Shown: positions 1-5,687 of the stretch, piece after piece
Layout of the letters: each line of letters begins with the position of its first letter
How positions within the stretch are numbered: position 1 is the first letter of the stretch
Assembly: GCA_016764535.1 (NCBI GenBank)
Contig: JAESRR010000272.1
Location: forward strand, 3,867 to 12,631
Direction: 5' to 3'
From: Cohaesibacteraceae bacterium
GTDB lineage: Bacteria > Pseudomonadota > Alphaproteobacteria > Rhizobiales > Cohaesibacteraceae
Length of the DNA: 8,765 nucleotides
Notes under the pieces: model-generated
What the model was told of the DNA's origin: nothing
Seen by the model: the letters and a program-made list of their open reading frames with translations, nothing else
Database searches by the model: none
Made by a program: the position numbers and the translations under genes

Positions 1-316
1 CAAATGATATATCGGTTTCAAGCACTCCCTTTGCGAGATCTTCGCTTGCACAGATCAAGCCATCGTTTTTACCTTCACACAGTAGATCTTCAAGACCCGG
101 TTCGTGGATCGGTGAATGGCCATGTGCAATAGATTCTACCCGTAACGCATTGACGTCAATTCCGACAACCGCATGCCCCATTTTTGCAAGGCAAGCGACA
201 GTAACAGAGCCGACATATCCCAACCCGATGACACTGATTCTGGATTTTGGCAGGTTCACACTTCTTAAGGGAGTGGCTGATTGCGGATGAACCGGAATGT
301 TCGTTAATAAATTCAT
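1..316 (-). CDS. algD: GDP-mannose 6-dehydrogenase, N-terminal part (AlgD-like, partial)
   Basis: The first 105 codons of an NAD-dependent nucleotide-sugar dehydrogenase; the C-terminus lies beyond the left edge. The family oxidises GDP-mannose (AlgD) or UDP-glucose (Ugd) in two NAD-dependent steps to the uronic acid. Seen here: a Rossmann fold start RISVIGLGYVGSV at about residues 26-38, an acidic residue after the second strand (VVGIDVN), and the family block SPIHEPGLE at about 68-76 followed by a VLETDISF stretch. From memory this matches Pseudomonas AlgD (SPIVEPGLE, VLDSDVSF) better than a generic Ugd, and the algA/alg44/alg8 neighbours support GDP-mannose as substrate. The ATG at 316 gives about 25 residues ahead of the Rossmann strand; a GTG at 259 would give the usual short N-terminus but has no clear ribosome site, whereas the ATG has TTAGG seven bases upstream. 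It is transcribed away from the regulator, behind a sigma-54-type promoter. The substrate assignment is inferred, because the active-site half is missing. Confidence 0.85.
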   Translation of the reverse strand, partial: MNLLTNIPVHPQSATPLRSVNLPKSRISVIGLGYVGSVTVACLAKMGHAVVGIDVNALRVESIAHGHSPIHEPGLEDLLCEGKNDGLICASEDLAKGVLETDISF

Positions 317-358
317 GACTTGGCCTAACCTGGTTTTGAATGCACTTGTCATCCAAAA

Positions 359-374
359 TACAAGAAGCGTGCCA
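359..374 (-). promoter_or_regulatory. Sigma-54 (-24/-12) promoter of the algD-like gene
   Basis: Read on the minus strand the sequence is TGGCACGCTTCTTGTA. It matches the sigma-54 consensus TGGCAC-N5-TTGCA with an exact -24 box and correct spacing; the only change is GT instead of GC in the -12 box. The predicted start is near base 348, giving a leader of about 32 bases before the ATG at 316. Orientation and distance fit the dehydrogenase gene. Confidence 0.75.
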
Positions 375-523
375 AAAAAATAAATTCAATTATTTCAATA
401 CTATAGATAAAAAATTGTATTTACGGAGTTGGAATAATTGCAAAATAACAAAGCAGAACAGCGGTCCGAATTGCATTTTGAAATTCTAATTGACCCGTTT
501 GTACAAAAAAATTAACGGTCCAT

Positions 524-538
524 TAATAAGGGTTATTA
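524..538. repeat. Inverted repeat TAATAA-GGG-TTATTA
   Basis: A perfect 6-base inverted repeat with a 3-base spacer in the regulator-algD intergenic region, about 85 bases ahead of the regulator start. It could be an operator, for instance for autoregulation, but no known binding motif is recognised and the arms contain only A and T. Confidence 0.3.
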
Positions 539-567
539 CGGATTTATTATGCCCGGAGAGAAAACAA

Positions 568-577
568 TACAATTGTA
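568..577. repeat. Palindrome TACAATTGTA upstream of the regulator gene
   Basis: A perfect 10-base palindrome about 47 bases ahead of the regulator ATG. It may be an operator or just AT-rich sequence; no factor is assigned. Confidence 0.2.
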
Positions 578-623
578 ATAAAATTGCAGAATTAACATTT
601 TTATCAACTCAAATGAGGTGCAA

Positions 624-2090
624 ATGCGGAAGGAACCCCAAATATTACTCGTTGAACCTTCTGCTTCGCAAGCATCCTGGTATATCCGTTTTCTGGATGA
701 CGCAGACTTTCCTTTTGAATGGATAAACACAGTCAGGGATTTACCCGCGCTTCTACTCAAATATCATTTCCAGGTCATTCTTTTCAGTACTGATATCGAT
801 CAAATGTCTGCCAGCGAGTTTCTTTGTATGGCTAGAAAGAAAACACCCTCTACCAGGTTGATCATCATTTCGAGAATTGGCTCAATCAGGGATGTCGTTC
901 AATTCATGCGTCAGGGTGCATTTGATTTCATAGTTCAGCCGGCAAACGAAACACGGATCATCGGTGCTGTGACCGAAGCTGTAAAATCGATTAAACCAAT
1001 CGCCCAAAAGACCAGCGTCAACAGAACTTCCAACTTCGGCAACGCCCATGGATTCATCGGCTCTTGCTCGGCTATCAAGACAGTTTATGAAACGATTTCC
1101 CGTGTCTCGGGGTCCCGTGCACCTGTATTCATAGAAGGAGAAAATGGTACAGGAAAAGAGCTTTGCGCGCATGCAATCCACAATGAAAGCGATCGCAGCA
1201 GATATTCGTTTGTGGCGTTGAATTGTGCCTCAATACCTTCAAGCCTGATGGAATCGGAATTATTTGGACATCGTAAGGGCGCTTTTACCGGGGCTACTGA
1301 AAATCGTGATGGCGCTGTATTGACAGCCGATAAGGGTACTTTGTTCCTGGATGAAATTTGTGAAATGCATATCGACTTGCAGGCCAAGCTATTACGGTTT
1401 TTACAGGATGGCGAGATCAAGCCCGTTGGGGGTGATCAAATTGTAAAAACAGATGTTCGCATAATCTGTGCGACAAACAAGGACCCTCTGATCGCCATTG
1501 ATCAGGGTTTGTTTCGCAATGATCTATATTACCGATTATATGTCGTACCTCTCATCCTTCCTCCGCTACGAGAACGCAATAACGACATTTTACGTCTCGC
1601 CAAACATTTTTTGCAGCAAATCAATGCTGCCGAACATGCCGATTTCAGCGGATTTGGCCCACGGGCACAGCAATTGCTTTTACATTATGCCTGGCCGGGA
1701 AATGTTCGCGAACTTGAGAACATTATCTGGAGAACCGTTATTCTTAACGACGGCAGCAACATTACTTCTTCCATGCTGCCTGAAATGATGAAACACACCC
1801 AGTCAGTAAAAGAGGAAGGCCCCACTCCGGATGCCGGCACTATAACAACTGATCAGGAGATCAATCTCGTCCCATCTGTCGATACAACAACATTGTATTT
1901 TGATACCGAGAGTTCACTGGATGATATCGAACGCAAGGTTATACGGCTAATTATCGACAAAAACCATGGGTCGGTCCCGGCAAGCGCGAGGTCACTTCAA
2001 GTGAGCCCTTCCACTCTATATCGAAAACTTGAGAACTGGACCAACAATAACTCACCGTCTGATAGTGAACCAAAATTGGCAAAAGGCTAA
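624..2090 (+). CDS. Sigma-54-dependent enhancer-binding regulator with degenerate receiver domain
   Basis: A 488-residue bacterial enhancer-binding protein that uses ATP hydrolysis to open sigma-54 promoter complexes. Domains: receiver-like fold about 6-120; AAA+ domain about 143-375 with Walker A GENGTGKE (172-179), sigma-54 contact loop GAFTGA (219-224), Walker B GTLFLDE (238-244), arginine-finger region around R298/R304 and sensor II GNVRE (359-363); an acidic linker; and a Fis-type helix-turn-helix at about 436-471. The receiver has lost its chemistry: counting back from the conserved helix puts Ser55 at the phospho-acceptor Asp, Gln105 replaces the conserved Lys, and the acidic pair is reduced to Glu11-Pro. 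It is therefore probably not controlled by phosphorylation, as in FleQ and VpsR. The FleQ c-di-GMP residues, as I recall them (an Arg before the AAA+ core and Arg-Asn after Walker A), are His and His-Ala here, so FleQ-style binding is not supported. The ATG at 624 is chosen because GAGG lies five bases upstream; a GTG at 618 is the alternative. It likely activates the three sigma-54 promoters in the window. Confidence 0.93.
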   Translation: MRKEPQILLVEPSASQASWYIRFLDDADFPFEWINTVRDLPALLLKYHFQVILFSTDIDQMSASEFLCMARKKTPSTRLIIISRIGSIRDVVQFMRQGAFDFIVQPANETRIIGAVTEAVKSIKPIAQKTSVNRTSNFGNAHGFIGSCSAIKTVYETISRVSGSRAPVFIEGENGTGKELCAHAIHNESDRSRYSFVALNCASIPSSLMESELFGHRKGAFTGATENRDGAVLTADKGTLFLDEICEMHIDLQAKLLRFLQDGEIKPVGGDQIVKTDVRIICATNKDPLIAIDQGLFRNDLYYRLYVVPLILPPLRERNNDILRLAKHFLQQINAAEHADFSGFGPRAQQLLLHYAWPGNVRELENIIWRTVILNDGSNITSSMLPEMMKHTQSVKEEGPTPDAGTITTDQEINLVPSVDTTTLYFDTESSLDDIERKVIRLIIDKNHGSVPASARSLQVSPSTLYRKLENWTNNNSPSDSEPKLAKG

Positions 2091-2125
2091 AAGACAGCTC
2101 CCTTGGAACTGTCTTTTATTGTTTT
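2089..2125 (+). terminator. Rho-independent terminator after the regulator
   Basis: AAAAGACAG (2089-2097) and CTGTCTTTT (2109-2117) form a perfect 9-base inverted repeat around an 11-base loop that can pair further (TCC/GGA), followed by a T-rich tail. It begins at the last bases of the stop codon. Because the stem starts with A and ends with T on both strands, it may also stop transcripts arriving from the convergent algA-like gene. Confidence 0.85.
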
Positions 2126-2172
2126 GGATTACTCCGTGGCAATGGTGAAAGAGGATCAAATATTACCTGTGC

Positions 2173-2190
2173 CGGGATTATGTTATCCCG
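2173..2190. repeat. Hairpin CGGGAT-6-ATCCCG between convergent genes
   Basis: A perfect 6-base stem with a 6-base loop in the 3' region between the regulator and the algA-like gene. It has no T run on either side, so it is not a standard terminator; it may act as a 3'-end stabiliser of the algA transcript. The rest of 2126-2306 shows no gene. Confidence 0.3.
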
Positions 2191-2306
2191 CGACCACTGC
2201 GCATTTTCAAGCCAAGTCCGCTTGCTGTGTCAGTCGGTGAATAACTTGCCACTGTTTACTTCACCAACCGGGCGGGACCTAACCCTGTGCACACATATTC
2301 GACCCT

Positions 2307-3800
2307 CTAACTTCCAGCCAGGGCGATTTTGGGCCGTTCAAAATCACACACTGGTTCGGGTTCACGTAGATAGGCATCCTCAAGACGAACAATATCGTCT
2401 TCTCCAAAATAGGTTCCGGTTTGCACTTCGATTAGAACAACCGGTTCATCACCAAAATTTTCCAAACGATGCACGGAACCAAGTGCGATATGCGCGTGTT
2501 CTCCTGATTTTAGTTCGCTGGTATTCCTGCCAACTGTCACCGTTGCTGTTCCGGACACAACAATCCAGTGTTCGGCACGAAAACGATGTTTTTGCAAAGA
2601 TAATTGTCCACCAGCGTTGACCGTTATGACTTTTACCTGATGCGTCTTGCCATTATGAAGCGGTGCAAAATTACCCCACGGTCGTATCTCGCCTGGATGA
2701 GAAATCGTTTCCTGTCTGTTGCGGGATTTAAGATCAGCAACCATTTTTTTCAATTGGCCGGATTGGTTCTTACCTGTAACGAGAACGGCATCCGGAGTAG
2801 AAATAACAATACAATCATCAATCCCGACGACGGTGGTCAGTGGACCGGTAGAATGCACATAATTGTTGTTGGCGTCTTGCAAGCCCACATCACCAACGCA
2901 CGTATTTCCGTTGGCATCCTGCGGTCCCATTTGCCAGACAGCATCCCAGGTTCCAAGATCTTTCCAGTCGGATGAAAATGGTATTACGGCCGCATGTCTG
3001 GTTTTTTCCATGAGCATGTAATCGATAGAAATCTTTGGTGCCTGTTCAAAAATCTCTTCTTCCGGGAATACATTCAGACCGTCATGAATTCCAACATTTA
3101 ATGCCTGTTTACAGCACCTGATCGTTTCGGGACCATAAATGTTCATTTCGCGGAGGAAAGTAGAAATCGGAAACAAAAACATGCCGCCGTTCCACAGATA
3201 TTTTTTGGAAGCCAGATATTTTTGTGCTGTCTCTCTGTCCGGTTTCTCAACAAATTCAGAAATGATAAAACCGCAACCGGCATAAAGCGGCGCACCTTTT
3301 TTGATATACCCGAAACTGGAGGAAGGAGATGAAGGCTGAATGCCAAACGTAAACAAAAGATCATTACGTCGCGCCACATCACTGGCCCGGCTAATTAGTT
3401 CATTAAGATATACGTAATTGGAAATATCATGATCGCTGGGAAACACAGCAATCAGTTTGTCGGGGTCTTCCGTATCTTCGGCTGCCAGCGCTGCCAGTGA
3501 AATCGCCGCCGCTGTGTCTCTACCTTTTGATTCACAGATTATGGCTCCGGGAACCACACCACTTTTATGGATGAGTTCCTGCGCCAATTGCATATGTTGT
3601 TTGCCCACGACAATGATAGGTGCGGCATACAATTCATCATCTTCAATGATACGAAGGCTTTTTTCAAAAAGTGAAATGCCATTCTTTAGAGGAATAAATT
3701 GCTTGGGCCTGTCGGGCCTTGAAGCAGGCCAAAGGCGGGTTCCCTTGCCTCCGGCCAGAATAACCGGAACAACTTTTGAACTTGGCTTGATAACATACAT
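2307..3800 (-). CDS. algA: Mannose-1-phosphate guanylyltransferase / mannose-6-phosphate isomerase (AlgA/CpsB type)
   Basis: A 497-residue bifunctional enzyme that converts fructose-6-phosphate to mannose-6-phosphate and mannose-1-phosphate plus GTP to GDP-mannose, the first and third steps towards GDP-mannuronate. The N-terminal nucleotidyltransferase carries the signature LAGGKGTRLWPASR (15-28) with PKQF following (32-35), and FVEKP at 183-187. The C-terminal cupin (type II isomerase) begins around RPWG (373-376) and has LSLQKHRFRAEHW (400-412), GTA (417-419) and a downstream HRLEN (444-448). Length is close to Pseudomonas AlgA (481). One oddity is that the usual QMHHHRAEHW, as I recall it, reads QKHRFRAEHW, so two of three consecutive His are Arg406 and Phe407. 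The start is firm: AAGGAG lies six bases before the ATG, and a sigma-54 promoter lies just upstream. It stands alone, convergent to the regulator and divergent from alg44. The transferase role is secure; isomerase activity is less certain. Confidence 0.95.
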   Translation of the reverse strand: MYVIKPSSKVVPVILAGGKGTRLWPASRPDRPKQFIPLKNGISLFEKSLRIIEDDELYAAPIIVVGKQHMQLAQELIHKSGVVPGAIICESKGRDTAAAISLAALAAEDTEDPDKLIAVFPSDHDISNYVYLNELISRASDVARRNDLLFTFGIQPSSPSSSFGYIKKGAPLYAGCGFIISEFVEKPDRETAQKYLASKKYLWNGGMFLFPISTFLREMNIYGPETIRCCKQALNVGIHDGLNVFPEEEIFEQAPKISIDYMLMEKTRHAAVIPFSSDWKDLGTWDAVWQMGPQDANGNTCVGDVGLQDANNNYVHSTGPLTTVVGIDDCIVISTPDAVLVTGKNQSGQLKKMVADLKSRNRQETISHPGEIRPWGNFAPLHNGKTHQVKVITVNAGGQLSLQKHRFRAEHWIVVSGTATVTVGRNTSELKSGEHAHIALGSVHRLENFGDEPVVLIEVQTGTYFGEDDIVRLEDAYLREPEPVCDFERPKIALAGS

Positions 3801-3828
3801 GAGAAACTCCTTTTCCGAATTTCCTCAT

Positions 3829-3844
3829 CGCAAGGAGTGGGCCA
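3829..3844 (-). promoter_or_regulatory. Sigma-54 (-24/-12) promoter of the algA-like gene
   Basis: On the minus strand the sequence is TGGCCCACTCCTTGCG. Both invariant dinucleotides (GG at -24, GC at -12) are present with ten bases between them, and TTGC is exact. The predicted start near 3818 gives an 18-base leader containing the AAGGAG ribosome site of algA. Confidence 0.85.
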
Positions 3845-3923
3845 ATTATTTCCACTTTGTCTGTAATTTTATTCAAGATACTGTATTTATTGATTAAAAT
3901 TATCATCTCTCCAGATTGCTGCT

Positions 3924-4025
3924 ATTCGAACAATCACGCCAGTATTTTCATTTTGCAAACCTAAATTCTCATATTGCGCAATTGGAAGATGATTTATTGC
4001 CACATTCGATACATTTCGTTCGAAT
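3924..4025. repeat. Inverted pair ATTCGAAC / GTTCGAAT in the divergent promoter region
   Basis: Two 8-base elements, at 3924-3931 and 4018-4025, are exact reverse complements of each other and each contains the palindrome TTCGAA. A near match GTCCGAAT occurs at 464-471 upstream of the algD promoter. These are possible activator-binding half-sites; short matches of this kind can arise by chance. Confidence 0.25.
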
Positions 4026-4030
4026 TTTCG

Positions 4031-4046
4031 TGGCATGATTTATGCA
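4031..4046 (+). promoter_or_regulatory. Sigma-54 (-24/-12) promoter of the alg44-alg8 operon
   Basis: The sequence TGGCATGATTTATGCA has GG and GC with the required ten-base spacing; deviations from consensus are T for C at the end of the -24 box and A for T at the start of the -12 box. The predicted start is near 4057, about 47 bases before the alg44 ATG. Note that this start falls inside the GGAGGG ribosome site of the leader ORF. Confidence 0.75.
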
Positions 4047-4062
4047 AGTATATGGAGGGAAG

Positions 4063-4107
4063 ATGAGCCTTTGCCACTCATTCAACCTTGAAAAATACCC
4101 GTCATGA
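4063..4107 (+). CDS. Possible 14-residue leader peptide overlapping the alg44 start
   Basis: An ATG at 4063 preceded by GGAGGG (4054-4059) opens a short frame encoding MSLCHSFNLEKYPS. Its TGA stop (4105-4107) overlaps the alg44 ATG (4104-4106) as ATGA. The alg44 start has no good ribosome site of its own, so translation could be coupled through this mini-ORF by termination and re-initiation. Against it: the sigma-54 start predicted at 4057 would remove part of the ribosome site, leaving a very short 5' leader. No homology is recognised. Confidence 0.4.
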   Translation: MSLCHSFNLEKYPS

Positions 4108-5687
4108 AAATCATGCGCGAAAAACCCAGTAGACGATTTCACCACAGAATTACTGCGCCCCTTCACGTAAAATTACCGAACGGATCTTCTCTGAATGCTC
4201 ACGACTGGAGCATTGCCGGTTTACGTGTCGATGACTGGCCAGGTGATTTACCAGAACGTGGCGATTTTCTTGAAGTGGAATTATGTCTGCCATTTCAGGG
4301 TTTCAATATTGGTTTTATGGCTACGCTGGAGGTTCTCTCAACGCGCGTACCATCCCGGACAGTTGCGGGCAGGCTTCACGAACTGGGCGAACGCGAACGT
4401 GATCTCATGGCGCATTTTCTTGATGAAATTGTTCGCGGTACCATGACCGAAATCGATGAAACAATAGCTCGCATCGATGTTCCTGTAACACCCATTTCAA
4501 CAAGACCTGATCCCAATCCCATTGATCAAATTCCTGTTCATCGCTGGCCGGTACGTTCGGTTTTGATGAGCCTGTTTTACATTCTCGCCGGAATTCTTGT
4601 CTTTGGGTATGCGGGTATTTTGCTCTACAGCAATTTATACATGCTGGAAATCCGGTCTGCTGTAGTAAGCGCGCCCCTTGAAACCACACGTGCTCTTTCA
4701 GATGGCCACATCGTTTCAATCCGGGTCAGGGAAAATGATTTTATAAAGCGAAACAAAATCGCAATTACCGTTCGCGATGTTAATCTCAACAATCGCACGA
4801 ACAATATTCGATCGGAAATTCGCAGACATAATAACTCCCTGAAAAACCTGCGAAATACAATCGAAAAAAGACAAAATGAGGCCGTATTCCAGATCATGCG
4901 GCTTTCCATTCAGCATGCCAAGTTAGAGCAAAAGCGACAGAATAGTATTCCTGGTTCCGGGCTATCGTTGCCGGGAATTAGCAATTATTCACTCATCAAT
5001 AAACAGTTGGATGATGTAAATTCAAAATTGGGTTCCTGGCGTTTGATCGCTGTTCGCAACAGGTCTTTTTTGAAACTGTTAAACGGCCGCTCCAATAAAC
5101 CCGTCTCAACATCCCAATCATTTCATTCTCTTGAAAAACACATCATTGAAATCAAAGACAAACTAAAAAAAGGCAAAGACACTCTGCGATGGTTGAAAGA
5201 CAAAGCGAAACGCCTGCACATCAGAGCTCCTTTTGATGCACGAATTAACCGAGTTCTGCGCCTCGATGGTTCAACAATTCTAAAGGGCGATCCACTTATT
5301 GTGTTTGAGCCTGCCAAACCAAGACAGATCCACGCATGGCTCAATCAAAACGATATTCTCGAAATCGCAGAAGGAAGCACCGCCTCGGTCTTTCTTCCCC
5401 TCAATCAACTGCGGTTTGAGGCAATTGTCACCAAAGTAAACCGGACACAGGGATATCAGGAAGAAGCCAGTGCCCGCTATAAATGGCGAGACCCCTCAGA
5501 TCTCGCGGCACAGGTAAATCTGGAAATTCCAATCGAAGTTGAACAGTCACTGTTACAACCGGGTATGCCTGCCATCGTCCTTTTCGATCGCGCCAACACC
5601 AACTCTGTCTTTCATGATATAGGAGTGTGGCTTGGCTCATTCGAACCTCTTTGGGGGGGCAATCGGAATGCAGCGGGACAACAATAA
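4104..5687 (+). CDS. alg44: Alg44-like PilZ c-di-GMP receptor and membrane-fusion subunit of polymannuronate synthase
   Basis: A 527-residue inner-membrane protein that pairs with Alg8 and, in Pseudomonas, switches polymer synthesis on when c-di-GMP binds. The cytoplasmic PilZ domain (about 7-112) has both ligand motifs intact: RxxxR at R11-R15 (RFHHR) and DxSxxG at 34-39 (DWSIAG). One membrane span lies at about 153-175. The periplasmic part is HlyD-like: a first barrel/lipoyl half (about 186-224), a long charged helical hairpin (about 230-370) and a second half (RAPFDARINRVL at 374-385, then to about 495). Pseudomonas Alg44 is about 389 residues, so the hairpin is an enlargement that might reach further into the periplasm. 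The start at 4104 is set by the PilZ fold and the ATGA overlap with a leader ORF; an ATG at 4113 is possible. The 3' end overlaps alg8 by 56 bases and contains a run of seven G. The product is likely membrane-anchored with the N-terminus inside. Confidence 0.9.
   Translation: MKIMREKPSRRFHHRITAPLHVKLPNGSSLNAHDWSIAGLRVDDWPGDLPERGDFLEVELCLPFQGFNIGFMATLEVLSTRVPSRTVAGRLHELGERERDLMAHFLDEIVRGTMTEIDETIARIDVPVTPISTRPDPNPIDQIPVHRWPVRSVLMSLFYILAGILVFGYAGILLYSNLYMLEIRSAVVSAPLETTRALSDGHIVSIRVRENDFIKRNKIAITVRDVNLNNRTNNIRSEIRRHNNSLKNLRNTIEKRQNEAVFQIMRLSIQHAKLEQKRQNSIPGSGLSLPGISNYSLINKQLDDVNSKLGSWRLIAVRNRSFLKLLNGRSNKPVSTSQSFHSLEKHIIEIKDKLKKGKDTLRWLKDKAKRLHIRAPFDARINRVLRLDGSTILKGDPLIVFEPAKPRQIHAWLNQNDILEIAEGSTASVFLPLNQLRFEAIVTKVNRTQGYQEEASARYKWRDPSDLAAQVNLEIPIEVEQSLLQPGMPAIVLFDRANTNSVFHDIGVWLGSFEPLWGGNRNAAGQQ

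Larger units (their letters stand above)
317..623. other. Intergenic regulatory region between algD-like gene and regulator gene
   Basis: About 300 AT-rich bases without a gene, separating two divergent genes. It holds the sigma-54 promoter for the dehydrogenase near its left end. It also has two direct copies of CGGTCC at 462-467 and 516-521 (54 bases apart, close to five helical turns), an inverted repeat TAATAA-GGG-TTATTA at 524-538, and a palindrome TACAATTGTA at 568-577. These lie at distances from the sigma-54 start where activator sites are usually found. I could not pick a convincing sigma-70 promoter for the regulator gene. Confidence 0.6.
3801..4103. other. Divergent regulatory region between algA-like and alg44-like genes
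   Basis: About 300 bases carrying two oppositely directed sigma-54 promoters: 3829-3844 towards algA and 4031-4046 towards alg44. Their predicted starts are about 240 bases apart. Between them are ATTCGAAC (3924-3931) and its inverted copy GTTCGAAT (4018-4025), plus a palindrome ATTGCGCAAT in 3973-3982. A single activator site near 3924 would be about 110 bases from the algA start and about 130 from the alg44 start, so it could serve both. A 14-codon leader ORF occupies the end next to alg44. Confidence 0.6.

Noticed and set aside
431..446. Sigma-54-like TGGAATAATTGCA on the plus strand ahead of the regulator
   Set aside because: The GG-to-GC spacing is too short for a -24/-12 promoter.
2236..2265. 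GGTGAA...TTCACC inverted repeat as an algA terminator
   Set aside because: The stem is only six bases with an 18-base loop and no T run; the AAAAGACAG hairpin further on is a better candidate for both convergent genes.
2180..2975. Plus-strand open frames of 146 and 123 codons over the 3' half of algA
   Set aside because: They lie antisense to the conserved isomerase domain and show no domain or ribosome site.
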